Below, piece after piece: positions 49,528 to 60,174 of a DNA stretch of 64,000 nucleotides. The stretch lies in NCBI GenBank assembly GCA_037178855.1, contig JASJZC010000007.1, forward strand, positions 10,602,001 to 10,666,000. Reading direction: 5' to 3'. The position numbers were made by a program, and so were the translations under genes. How positions within the stretch are numbered: position 1 is the first letter of the stretch; each line of letters starts with the position of its first letter. The DNA is from Oscheius sp. JU75 (taxonomy: Eukaryota > Nematoda > Chromadorea > Rhabditida > Rhabditidae). The notes under the pieces are model-generated. The model made no database searches. It saw only the letters and a program-made list of their open reading frames with translations, and had not been told where the DNA came from.

Positions 49528-51769
49528 ATGCGGACCAACAGCTCCTCGTCTTTTGGTTCAAGTATAGACATTGAGAATGCTGTTTCACCTACATCCTCCA
49601 CCTCGGCCATGGGCGATGTCGACCAGGCTGTTTACACGAAATTGAAAGGATATGGGAAATTTTTCACTACCAAACTCTTACAGGTACGAATTTCGACGTA
49701 TTTCCTTAAAAATAACTTTAGGTCCTGGTGCAGTCACGTGCGAACGAGAGACATGATCAGCCTTGCATAGGAACCAAAGCACCGGCCACATGGTTTAATG
49801 TGAATATAGATGAGCTTGGAGAAGTTTCGGCACAAGTTAAGAGGAATTTGCCAAAGTAAGAGACTACTTTTGGTACATGCAATCGTTAAAGATACCCACC
49901 GGAAGTAGACTCTATGTCAGTTGACTTCTTTCTGTACACGGCCGACTCCGAGACCCTTCCCCTCGAATCTTGGATGTTTCACATCAATCGCGATGTGACG
50001 ATACGAGCAGACGGGAAATCTGAACTATCAGAATTGTACCACCAACTTTCGACCTTGCTGAAGAGCACAATGGCCGCCTCAAGAATGACTCCAATGCATC
50101 GATACTATGTAAAGAAACAGAGTGCGGAAACATTTGTAATACTGTATAAGGTGAGCATTTTATAATGTTTAACTACAAACCCTGACAAAAACTGAGATAA
50201 TAAGAGTGAGAAATGGCCGAAAGAGGCTGCCTCGATGACCTGGAGTTACTTACATTTGTCCACGTTGGCAAAATTTCTACAGCCAAGCGTTTCAGATTCA
50301 ATCTGGTCCAACTGCTGTCGATCTTGGCCAAGGCTTCGAGACAAAAGTTGTCGGAAGCTTCCCGTCACCCCTAGGAGCCTTTACCCTTACGCTTTCCTAC
50401 AGGTAAGCTGAGAGTTTTTCGTTTATGCGAAATTTTTAGAACGAGAATGGAGATTGAGCAAAAACTAGCCGCGTCAATAATCGGTATTAGTCCAGATACA
50501 GCTGCAGAGGAATCTTTTCAGAAGGTATGTGTAAAGGAGCGGACTTTGAAGAGATTCCGTTGCAGGTCGAGTCTTTCTCGTCGGGAAACACTCCAGATTA
50601 CGACCACGTTGCCAACTCACCGCGCTCCATGGACGCCATTAGCCACTTCAGCGTCAGTCCGCCGCTGTCGCAGTCTCCTGGGAACCCCTCTTTTCTGAGA
50701 GGATTCAGTCAGAGATCTCGTTCACGAACTTGCTCTCTGGCAAGTGAACCAGATATCGAGTCAGCTTCCCCGAAGGACAAGATGCATGCCAGTCATTCCC
50801 TTCCGGTAGGATTCCTTGATATTTTGCGTATCTTTGCTTAGACCATTCCGAAGAACATGCCGTTCGCAAACCTTCTAACTCTTTCATATACTGGAAGTTT
50901 GGGTCCACTACGGAGTGTTCCGGAAGAAAAGAACAAGAGAATCGCTGAAGAAGTTGAGCCGACCGAGGAAGAAACAGTCGAAGAGGAGAAGTCCTCAGAA
51001 GTGGAGAGAAGGTCGGATGATACGATTTCTGTCGACTTGGAGCATAGTCAGCAGACGGTCGTGGACGACGTGATGAATGAGACCATGAAGCCTCCAAGGT
51101 ACTTTTTCACATCTCTTTCCTTTTTCAAAAACAGAACGGTGTTTATGTTTGATCTGTTACAGACGAAGGGTTTGAGAGACCTGAGGTCAATCCCATCCGA
51201 TCTCTAACTCTTGGTAAAGTACCATGTAAAGAGTTTTTGAGCTAAGATGGTGCAATTTTTTTAAGGGAATACGGTCCACAAACAAAGTTACGGAATCTTA
51301 GCCAGGAGAGTGGTGTATTGCTAGAGGACGGCCCGCGCGACGCGGATTCGATCCCCGTGTGTGTCAAACTTAGCCAAGTGGCCAGATTTACAAGCATATT
51401 TACATTTACAAGGCCCGCAGGGGCGATTTCAAACCTTGTATTTCATAAGCAGTCCAAAATCCAAACCTTTTCAGCGGGGAGAAGGACGAGAGCGAGGAAG
51501 ATGACTCCTTTGTTAAGATTCCCATATTTGGAGTGATGGACAAAGACGACTGTCAGGGACTGAGCGAGCTGTTGAACAATTGCAAGGTCCCACTCAAAAT
51601 TGAGTCGTTCGGAGACGATGACGTACATTCTGTCCTGACACAAGTAAGCAGAAACATTTATGTTAATAAATCACTTTTTCAGCTCGACAACTTTTCCTCC
51701 AACCAAGGCATCTTTGATCAGTTTCTTTCCTCAGTTCGGGAGATTGTCGGTACCGAAGCTAGTTCTTGA
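49528..51769 (+). CDS. atg-13: ATG13 autophagy initiation factor
   Basis: Nine exons give 497 residues: 49528-49683, 49722-49855, 49892-50150, 50296-50402, 50440-50524, 50566-50805, 50842-51098, 51475-51643 and 51683-51769. The N-terminal HORMA-type domain (about 30-225) has YGKFFTTKLLQVLVQSRA, ATWFNVNIDELGEV, the strand MSVDFFLYTADSETLPLE and LGQGFETKVVGSFPSPLG. A disordered, Ser/Pro- and Glu-rich middle follows (SPRSMDAISHFSVSPPLS; EPTEEETVEEEK). The C-terminus keeps DDSFVKIPIFG, a conserved ATG13 feature, then SVREIVGTEASS. ATG13 (EPG-1 in Caenorhabditis) bridges the ULK1/UNC-51 kinase to the autophagy initiation complex in the cytosol. A putative exon at 51164-51231 breaks the frame, so the 376-nt intron 51099-51474, which holds a tRNA-like relic, is preferred. 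AATAAA lies at 51978-51983. Confidence 0.93.
51305..51365 (+). pseudogene. tRNA-like relic inside an ATG13 intron
   Basis: A strong B box, GATTCGATCCC, lies at 51345-51355, flanked by GC-rich sequence (GCCCGCGCGACGCG). An A-box-like stretch (TGGTGTATTGC) lies about 20 bases earlier, too close for a normal tRNA. The relic lies in sense orientation within the seventh ATG13 intron. Confidence 0.4.
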
Positions 51770-52104
51770 CCCGTGCTACACCCTGGTTACTAATTTACGG
51801 ATATTTTCCCTGGTTCAACTTCTAATCTCATTTTTTGTTTTAGTTTTCAAACGTGTTAAGTGCTACTGTGTATAGCCGTATAAATTTAGGCTTTCGTTTT
51901 TAACTGTGATGTATTCAGGCCCAATTTATGTGATTCAGTGCGACCTCAACTTTCAGTCAGCCCTTTTTTCATTGGTCAATAAAACTTACCTCAAATCGTG
52001 GCTCTACAGAAAAACCAAACATCGGGTATGGAAGAAACACTTGGGAAGAGAGTACAATAGGGAGTGGAGAACACTCGTCGATTTCAGCAGCAGGCGCTAA
52101 TCGT

Positions 52105-52311
52105 GTGAGACCGGTTCATTGTCCCCCTAGGATTGGAGTCACAGTTTTGTGTCTCCTGTACCCAGTTCAGTCACAAAAGAAAGCCGACGGCGACCTTCAA
52201 TCCAGCTGCGTGGAAATCGATTCTCAATTTGACTGTCAGTTCCGAAAAAGAGGTGAATCCAATTTGGAGTGTAAAGTAGTGGCTGCTGTTATTTCCAGTC
52301 TTTTAACCTGA
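52105..52311 (+). CDS. Possible short secreted peptide or upstream exon
   Basis: The 68-codon open frame begins with a hydrophobic stretch that could act as a signal (IGVTVLCLLYPVQSQ). A Cys-containing segment follows: SSCVEIDSQFDCQFRKRG, then ECK at a GTAGTG donor-like site. It lies 200 bp before the first lipase gene on the same strand. I could not join it in phase to the lipase, so it may be a separate small gene or chance. Confidence 0.25.
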   Translation: MRPVHCPPRIGVTVLCLLYPVQSQKKADGDLQSSCVEIDSQFDCQFRKRGESNLECKVVAAVISSLLT

Positions 52312-52512
52312 GTCATCATTCGTTTCTCCACACCCCTAATAAGATCAACAACTACCCTTAATTTTTCGCTCAACTCTTTTCTGCCCTATCGACACGGCGG
52401 ATCCTTTTTTTCAGTTTGTCTAACACTTCTCAGCCCCTTGACCGCTTGGACCAAAAATTGTGTCTTTTTGGACGAAGAACAAGCTACTTCAAATTCTTTC
52501 AGCACTCTCCCA

Positions 52513-54046
52513 ATGTGGGCCATCGCCTTCTTGGCGATTGCTTCAGCCGCTCCGTTCATCAAAAAGACAAACTATGATGAGACCGAGGCGAGAATGTTGC
52601 TCAATTTGGCAGCGGCGGCCTATGGAGTTCGACACAATGACTGCATAGCAAAGTTTGTCTTCTACTTGTTATTTTCCACGACCTCCGTTCCAGGACTTTC
52701 CCGATCCATGAAGCGAGAAAAGTTCTCTCGACTGATAAACAAGTGTGTGACCATCTTGATAGCACATGTGAAAGCTACGTGGGTATGTCATTTTGTCAAT
52801 TTTGAGGATTTCCTCATTCAGTTACATCCGATGCCCGAAAGGAGCTCATTTTTGTCTTCCGCGGTACAAAGACAAAAACTCAGCTCTTGCTGGAGGGATG
52901 GGACTCTTTGCAGCCTGGTGTTGACTTCTTTGACATGGGAAATGTGAGTTGTCTTCATCACTGTCATTCTGTTCTTCAGGTCAATCGCTACTTCTTGAAT
53001 GCTCATCTCAAACTGTGGCCCGATGTTGAGCAAATACTACAGAATACAGTTCATAAGGACTATACTTGTGTGTTTACTGGTCATTCTCTTGGAGGAGCAC
53101 TAGCTTCGTTAGCTGCAGCCAGAGTTGTGAGACAAGGTATGCCAGATTCCTGAAGCGATGCGAGTCTATGGTTCTGACACATACTTGGTTTGCCTGTAGT
53201 TGGCAATCAGACTGTCATGTCAAAAAGGTTTGAGAGTAACTGACTGGCAAATGATAGGGGATCTCTGTCTCTGCATTTCCCTAGATAACTAATACGGGAC
53301 ACAGATTGCTTGAAAAAGTTCGTTCAATTAACAAGGTCGAACCTTCAAAAGTGCAGGTTAACAGAGGCAGAATGGGTCAGATTGACAGACAGAGGAATCA
53401 AAGTGTTGACAGATCGAAAAAGGACAGGTTGAGAGTGATAAAAGACATGTAACAACTTGTTTGCAGGTTATCGCACTGGAGACCAGGTCAAGCTACTAAC
53501 ATTTGGACAGCCTCGTGTCGGAAGCTTGGAATTTGCAACGAACTTTGACAATATGATCAAAGAAAGGTACTTTATTGTTTTGTTATCGGAAACAACGTAT
53601 TCAGCTACCGAGTAGTCTTCCGACGAGACATCGTGCCCCATCTACCAACATGCCACATGTCAGAAGTCCACCTGGAAGAAGAAACCCAACCTTGTGACCC
53701 GACAGCAAGGGATAAGTCCTACCATCATGGAACAGAAATTTGGTATCCGGACTCCATGGACCGCGGGTCTCACTACGTTGAATGCACGGGAAATCCGAAG
53801 AACGAGGATTTTGGTTGTTCCGATAGAATCAAGTTCCGCTACGATCAGATGAACAGCTACATTTGGGATCATAGACACTATTTCGGTGTTCGGGTACGAT
53901 TTGTTGCGGATTTGTTAAAATGAATTTAGGTGCCCGAATACGGAAAAACGGGATGTGATGCCACTCAGCCAGAGGGAAAGCCCGGTGTGATTCAGAACCT
54001 CGTAAGCAGATTGAATCTTCTGACTCGCACTATCGGCCTCGATTGA
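52513..54046 (+). CDS. Secreted class-3 (fungal-type) lipase, copy 1
   Basis: Seven exons give 337 residues: 52513-52652, 52694-52782, 52822-52943, 52980-53136, 53467-53566, 53605-53893 and 53930-54046. A short signal peptide (MWAIAFLAIASAAP) leads into TEARMLLNLAAAAYG, typical of nematode lipase_3 proteins. The substrate-domain strand is LIFVFRGTKTK. The nucleophile elbow is GHSLGGALASLAAA, the Asp lies in FRRDIVPH, and the His lies in WDHRHYFGV. Cysteines in CHMSEVH, PCDPT, ECTGNP and GCSD suggest disulphides. The enzyme should hydrolyse lipid esters outside the cell, most likely in the gut. The fourth intron is 330 nt with GACAGA-rich sequence. A paralogue follows at 55.1 kb. Confidence 0.95.
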
Positions 54047-55053
54047 TTTTGAATACAGTGATCTCGCATGCCGTGCATGTTCTGCTTGGAATGAAGCCTA
54101 TATTTTATTCATTGCTTAAGCGTGCACTAACACAAATCAGTCACTAACTAGTAGTTTTAGCTCTGCTGGATCTCACCCGCACCAAATTGTGAGGAACATA
54201 AGCTGTCGCCCGAACCGCGACTTCCGGTGGTACCACTTGAAGTTTTAAGTAGACCGTGGAGCTTCGGGAACAAGATGAACGACGGAATAAAGTTAGGAAG
54301 CAGCTGTTCTTTCATTGTTTCCTCAGTTTTGGTAACTTTCATCCTCTTGTAGTGTCTATAAATAGGTATCAAATCATTTCTATAGCTTTACGGTTTGTCA
54401 CCTGCTCAAATAATCATTCCAATCACTGCAATAAATGACTATTTATTAAGTTTTGTTTATCATGGAGGTTCTGTTTACTTTCTTATCAAAGTTACAGTCA
54501 ATAGACTGACTGACAGTTTTTGATAAAATTAGTTGTCAGACACAACAGCTTGGTTTCTTTATTTTGTCTCAAGCACTGTATCGTCAATACAGGACACTTT
54601 TCGCAAGATTTTGTGGGGAAATGTGAAGTTTGACAGCAAAATATACAAGACAGACAAACATGTCAAATTAACAAGCTAAGCAAAGACATGGCAGTGTAAA
54701 GACTGAAAGGGAACAGAACTCCCGGAGAACTGTCGTCAAGCTCAACCTTATTCTGGTACGGAAAAGACTGGAAGGAAGAGGTTTCTCCAAGAACTGCTCT
54801 GTCAAGGATCCGTTCGTGACTCTTAGCATCGCAGACTGGCCACAATTAAGAGTTAGCTGCTCATGTTACAAGCTTGATTCATTTTATCAATGTTTTGATA
54901 GCCAACAAACCTGAAGATAGCCTTTCTGACTCACTGTTTGTGCTCCGATCTCGCGAACTTGCGAAATCAGTCACTGGTCTAGTAATTGTTACCACGGCAC
55001 ACCGAGAATGAGGTTTTCGTGCCGACAAATATTGGCTCGGTGTAGTCATTCTC
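54047..55053. other. Spacer between the lipases
   Basis: No gene was seen. AATAAA at 54430-54435 may belong to the first lipase, although it is 384 bp beyond the stop. Confidence 0.5.
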
Positions 55054-56605
55054 ATGCCTTCGACCCTTGCCGGCTACTTGTACCTTTCCTCCTTGTGCTT
55101 TGCACTTGCCAGCTGTCAATACAATGAGACTGAAGCTAGAGGCTTGCTGAAACTGGCAGCGGGTGCCTATGGAGATGGTGAGGACATCAACGGATGCTTG
55201 GGGTGAGAAAGGATATGAAGTTTTCCACAAACTCTTCAGAGAAGCTCTTCCTGCAACTGACAGCCACAAAGTTCTTTCTGTCTCTTCCGAACGCTGCGAC
55301 TCTTTCAACAACCCTTGTGAAGGATACGTCTGTAAGGGTTTCAAAAGTTTTGTAACTTATTCTTTCTTCAGTGGCCTCCGAGACAACTCAGACTCTGACT
55401 TTTGTCTTCAGAGGGACGAAGACCAACGTAAGTCTTAGATAGAGACAGAGAGACAGAGAAAGATAGATACAGAGAGACAGAAAGACAGACTGAGAGACAG
55501 TCCCTTAGACTTAGCTTGTTCAGAGCCAACTTCTCTTAGAAGGCTGGTCAACTCTTCAGACCGGACTCGACTTCTATGGAATGGGATCTGTGAGTAGTCT
55601 CTAATTTTTTGTGGTTTGCTCACATAAGTCATAGGCAAACAAAAAAACTAAAAGTTCAGGTTAACCGGTATTTCTCTAAAGGGCACAGCCTGCTTTGGGA
55701 CCGGATTAAACAAGCATTGGAGGACCCCCAATATGCAGTAATCTATTATGTTTGTGTTTCTAGACAAAAAAGTACAGAGCTATCGCGTCATGATTACTGG
55801 TCATTCTTTGGGAGGAGCTCTTGCCGCTCTCGCGGCTGCAAGAACAGTTAGAGACGGTAAATATAGTTCCTAACAGCAGAACTTATCAATTTAGGGTACA
55901 AAAGATCTGACCAAGTAAAACTGTACACGTTTGGTGAGCCGAGAACTGGCTCTGCTGAGTTTGCATTCAATTTTGATAGACTTGTACCCCAGAGGTTTGC
56001 ACTCTTGGATACAGCCTTCGCAAACAGGTTTCAGCTATCGAGTAGTTTTCCGCATGGACATTGTTCCTCACTCACCTGGCTGTGCCAAGGATACTTCGAA
56101 TCCCAATTTGACGGAGAAAGACAGCAGGCCGTGTGACCCTGCAGTACTGGATAAGGCTTATCATCATGGGACGGAGATCTGGTAAGAATCCCAATTATTC
56201 GAAATCTCAAAATCTCTTTCGTACTATCTACGAATTCTCGGACTTTCGAGTATGCTCACCCGTACTGTCTTATAAGGTTGATTCTAGCAGTTACCGCTCG
56301 ATCTCGGCAGAAGAGCAAACTCGTTTTTATGTGTGCATGAAATGTTTTTAGGTATCCAGAGTCAATGGATCCTGGTGCAGGCTACAGAATTTGCACGGGT
56401 CTTCCGAAAAACGAAGACTTTAGCTGTTCTGATCAGTTCAAGTTCAAGTTAAAAGATCGCGACATGTACATTTGGGATCATCGGCACTATTTCGGTGTCA
56501 GGGTAAGCTTTTTCGTTGACTCTTCTATAATTGTGGTTTCAGGTTCCCGAGTATGGTCAAGCTGGCTGCAACGTCAGTTTTGTCGAGGCTGCTAGAATAA
56601 AATGA
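55054..56605 (+). CDS. Secreted class-3 (fungal-type) lipase, copy 2
   Basis: Ten exons give 326 residues: 55054-55202, 55240-55331, 55372-55427, 55524-55589, 55660-55737, 55778-55856, 55895-55994, 56035-56181, 56352-56502 and 56543-56605. The signal peptide is YLYLSSLCFALASC. Shared landmarks with copy 1 are TEARGLLKLAAGAYG, LTFVFRGTKTN, QLLLEGWSTLQTGLDF and GHSLGGALAALAAA. VVFRMDIVPH and WDHRHYFGV complete the triad, so it should be active. Copy 2 has three more introns than copy 1 and a different, shorter C-terminus (VPEYGQAGC...EAARIK). The pair arose by tandem duplication. AATAAA overlaps the last codons and stop. The fourth-exon acceptor (55523) and sixth-exon acceptor (55777) were chosen because they keep phase. 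Confidence 0.93.
55437..55501. repeat. GACAGA-rich simple repeat in a lipase intron
   Basis: The third intron of lipase copy 2 is mostly degenerate GAGACAGA/GATAGA units. Related GACAGA motifs occur in the fourth intron of copy 1, so the repeat may predate the gene duplication. Confidence 0.7.
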
Positions 56606-56869
56606 TAAACTCCTTCATAATTATAATAAAAATCATTTAAACTTTCATTAGGGGTCATGATGTTAACAGCTTCCAAATTGTAGTCTTCATCACGCGCTCT
56701 CTTCCAATTCCTGCCTTCTAATGTTTTTCTGCATAATTTTCGGCAGTTCACTCGCGTCCAAGCAAATCTGCAACTGCACTTTTTTTCTTTGAAACTTAAG
56801 AATCCGAGAAGTTTGAAAGTAACTGAAAAAGCACTATCGTACGCAAACGGATCCCTCACAATTGACGGG

Positions 56870-57519
56870 ATGAACATTTTCTCTCAGTGTGCATTAGGAT
56901 TATTTTTCTTCTTCTGCCAAGTTTGCAGACTATTCTTAGCTTTCTATCTACAATTCTGGCTCAGAGTCATGGAACTACTCCGCAGACGACACAAGCCTCC
57001 CCTCCCACTTCTCATAATGCCGCTAAGAGCCGTGACAGTACCTCTTTCTATGGTAAATGCTCCAACGGAAGGATGTTCTAAAAAGATGACATCTCATGAT
57101 CCTACGCCGAAAGATAAGATTGTAGTTTCGCCTCCACGGAGAAAGAAGAAACTTGACCCAGTTCAGAAGTGCAAGAGACCTTGCAGAAGAGTTGTAAGAG
57201 AATAAATCTGCATCAACTACTCGGTTTTCAGTATCCTAAAGCTGAGCCATATATTGTACCTGTAAAGTATAGCACTATGCAGAATGCTATAAAGGTAGGT
57301 TAATACTTTAAAAAAAATGGTTCCAAGGACGATCCCGGAAGTCGATGTGATTCTCTGGAGATGGTCTACGGTCTCTCTAGCCTAATACGAACATACTCAC
57401 TTCCAACGAATATAATGGTGAAAATCAGCGACCTGGAGAAAGAGATTGAGGTTGGCAAAAAAACCGATAAAGAGGTGATCTCTAACCCGCCTACACCTTT
57501 TCCGAAGTGCGGGAAATAA
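56870..57519 (+). CDS. Small secreted basic protein, unknown
   Basis: Five exons give 169 residues: 56870-56886, 56922-57037, 57072-57193, 57232-57294 and 57328-57519. All phases agree. A signal peptide (MNIFSHLQTILSFLSTILAQ) is followed by a Thr/Ser/Pro-rich stretch (TTPQTTQASPPTSHN). A very basic Cys-containing segment comes next (VSPPRRKKKLDPVQKCKRPC). The C-terminal half is conserved-looking but unfamiliar (YGLSSLIRTYSLPTNIMVK) and ends PFPKCGK. It lies 265 bp after the second lipase on the same strand, so shared transcription is possible. The intron at 57038-57071 is only 34 nt. Reading through it would stop the protein early, which supports splicing. I do not recognise a family. Confidence 0.6.
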
Positions 57520-57816
57520 AGAAGTTCTCTTCCGTCTTCGCCGCTCTTCCAGAAAACCGATAAACATCAACGGATCAATCCCAGGCTTCTTACTCTAGAT
57601 GCATAGCCCATCTCGCTCGCTAACCAGGCCGCTTCCAGAGGTCCAGATACTGACGGTCAGAGACCGTCGCACTTCAGATTCAGAATGATTGCAAGTTTCG
57701 ATAGCACAACTGAAATGATTTAACAACGAGAGTAATAAACAATGACCGGATATGATTATCAATTGATAGCTAGTGGCTACTGGACAACATTATAAACAGA
57801 AAAAATAATGGAGTCA

Positions 57817-59105
57817 TCAAAACGAGTCGTCAGTTAGATCCCATGAATCGTCGGGGATTATGAATATCTCAGTAGGAGGTACCTCTTTCGCTTTCGGTCT
57901 CTCTTGAACAGTCTCTTGTGAAGCAGAATCCAGGATTGTTTCGTCTGGAACGTCCGTGCTAGGGGGCTCATCGGTACCTAAGAACGACTTAATTACAAAT
58001 ATTTTTTGTTTGGGCGGTGAAGGATGAAAGATTTGTGCAAGCTTTAGCCTAATAAATAGAGCAGTCGACTTGGAAAGAAAGGTCGCACTTCCCGTCAAGG
58101 AATTAGTCTATTATTGCTTCGGTTACTTGAAAAAGCCCCAGCTTAATTTTGTAGGAACCCGAGGGATGACAACATTGCCGGCCGTGTTAGCGAGACTGGT
58201 GAAACAACAAAGTTGGTTGAATTATGTTCCCAGAATTGCTGTACCTTCGAAAAAGCTTTTCTGCTGCTCTTCTAACCATTTCCGTCGCCTCGTCAATGGA
58301 CCAGCAGAAACCGGGCTCAGATTCGGTGGCACGACTCTAAGGTGACCATCTCTAAAAATGGTACAACGTAAAGGAGACAAAATGCTTTACCTATGTTTGG
58401 GAGTACTTGTCTTCGGCGACTTATGTCGTCTTGGGGTCGTCACGGACTGGTATGTTGATCTCGGAGTCAGAGACTGAGAGAGCCCAAACTGCTGAGCAGA
58501 TGCAAAAAACTTGACTCTTTTGGAAGGCGTATGGCTTGCTGCTTCTCTAAAAAGGTTGTTCAAAAAGAAGAGATCTTTGTAGTTACTTTTCCAAAGCTGT
58601 TCTCGGCGACCACAACGGTTCATCCTTCCGAATTCGTGCCGACTTCCATCTAGTTTTTTCATCGTTTCTCAGTTTGACATAGGTATCCACGTTGTTTTCT
58701 GTAAAACCAGTTTGATGTTCAAAAAGATCACTCACGAAGATGAAGTTTTGCAGCATCGTGAATCTTTTTGATAAGGGCTTCCGTGTCAGTTTTGGATGAA
58801 ACTTTATTCCTTAGATCAAAGTTCTCTTTCAGACCTTTCTAAAACATTGAGTTAGCTCAAAAATTAGGTAGTGATACCTGGTTCTTAACTTTTTCCACTT
58901 CCTCGGATTCGTTCTTTTCCTCGACTGGATAACAAATCAGTCTTCGAGAACGAGTCGGTGATTCAAAATCGCACTCAGATGAAGAAGAAGATGTCTCCCA
59001 AACAATGTTGGCTGAAACACGCTTGTTTTACCGGTTATACTCATTCTTACGTTCCCAGATCTCACATTGAGAACTCCTGGATGGATCAGAAAGACTTCGA
59101 TACAT
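57817..59105 (-). CDS. Unknown, Ser/Thr/Pro-rich protein
   Basis: Seven exons give 275 residues: 59051-59105, 58878-59011, 58736-58838, 58587-58698, 58391-58546, 58245-58351 and 57817-57977. All phases agree. The protein is hydrophilic with no TM segment or signal peptide. It starts MYRSLSDPSRSS and has an acidic stretch (VEEKNESEEVEKVKNQ). Basic, potentially phosphorylated segments follow (SLTPRSTYQSVTTPRRHKS; TPKHR; LTRRRKWLEEQQKS). The acidic end reads IFIIPDDSWDLTDDSF. Repeated S/TP and RR motifs suggest a nuclear, kinase-regulated protein, which is inference only. It is divergent from IST1, with a Helitron in the shared upstream region. The start is the first in-frame ATG; an upstream exon is possible. 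Confidence 0.68.
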
Positions 59106-59310
59106 GAGAGCTCTGTCTGAAATCCGCTTATATAATAGTGCAAGAAGAATAAAATGCGAGTCAAGAAGTCTTTAGTGGAACGGAAGGTTATTATATTTAT
59201 GCTTCAAACGAAAAGTTGGTAACATTTGAAGAAGAAAACAGACTAGGTGGGACGGACATGGCTAACCGGAAAGAAGAACTTGCTCCATAGTTCTACAAAA
59301 GTTTAAAGAA

Positions 59311-59519
59311 TCTCTCTACTACTAAAGTGCAATGGTGTCCGTCCGTCTGTCCGTCCGTGCGTCACCACGAGAAAAAAGCCGGCAAGTCATGGCATGTCAA
59401 GAACTAAGTTGACAAGTCAGCTTTGGGGGGAAACTTGGGAACTTGGGGAAGCAGCGAAGTCGCCCGTTGTAAATGCTAAGTCAATACTAAGGAGCGGCGA
59501 AGCCGTCGTATACGGCTGG
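59311..59519 (+). mobile_element. Small non-autonomous Helitron
   Basis: The 209-bp element fits Helitron structure. It starts with TC right after an A (59310|59311) and ends CTGG right before a T (59519|59520), consistent with insertion between A and T. The 5' end, TCTCTCTACTACTAAAGTGC, leads into a GTCCGTCC-type tract (59337-59358), both common in animal Helitrons. Near the 3' end a short hairpin, CGGC-GAA-GCCG (59495-59505), precedes the CTGG terminus. There are no terminal inverted repeats and no coding capacity, so it would depend on an autonomous relative. Confidence 0.78.
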
Positions 59520-60174
59520 TCTGATATATAATCTTGACTGAACTTTTGAAGAAAAAAAGCGGAAAAAAATATTCAAAACTATAAAGCATGCAACGGAACG
59601 CTTCTTAACGACGCTTAGTCAATTTAAGTCATCAGAGTTGTGTGTCAATGAGATAGTTGACTTGTAGTAACAAAAGTTGGAAAAATATATTGTATAAAAA
59701 CAAAAACAAAAACGTTTTTGTGTGCCTTTAAGCAAAAGAGAAAAAGACCCCGTTTAAAAACAGCCCACTCCCACCGGGGCAGCTTTGTGATTGGAGCGCG
59801 CTTATTCTTGTTTCCTTTGATGACCTAGTCATGAGTCACATCGCTATTTCTCGACTGGTCCTTCTTATTTCGACACATGCTGACGTGATATCATTTTGTT
59901 GGCTCACGCCTCTTCTATTCACTCAGTTTTAGAGGTTTTCTAGTCTGTAATGGACAAGAAATTGTTTCTTTACCCTATACTCTGTCAATTTTGAAAAACC
60001 CGTCTTTTTTCCACAGAAATTGCAACCTTTTTCACATTTCCTGAACTGTAAAAAGGTGTTAATCAATTAATAAACTACTCAATTCGCTTTTTCATCGATT
60101 TCCCAGTAACGCAAATTTGTTATTTTCACTTTTCCCCTTGTTTGTGCTATCTCATGTATGATATCTTCCAGAAA

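Noticed and set aside
55437-55501. GACAGA repeats considered as a CRISPR-like array
   Set aside because: Units are short, irregular and without spacers; the host is a eukaryote.
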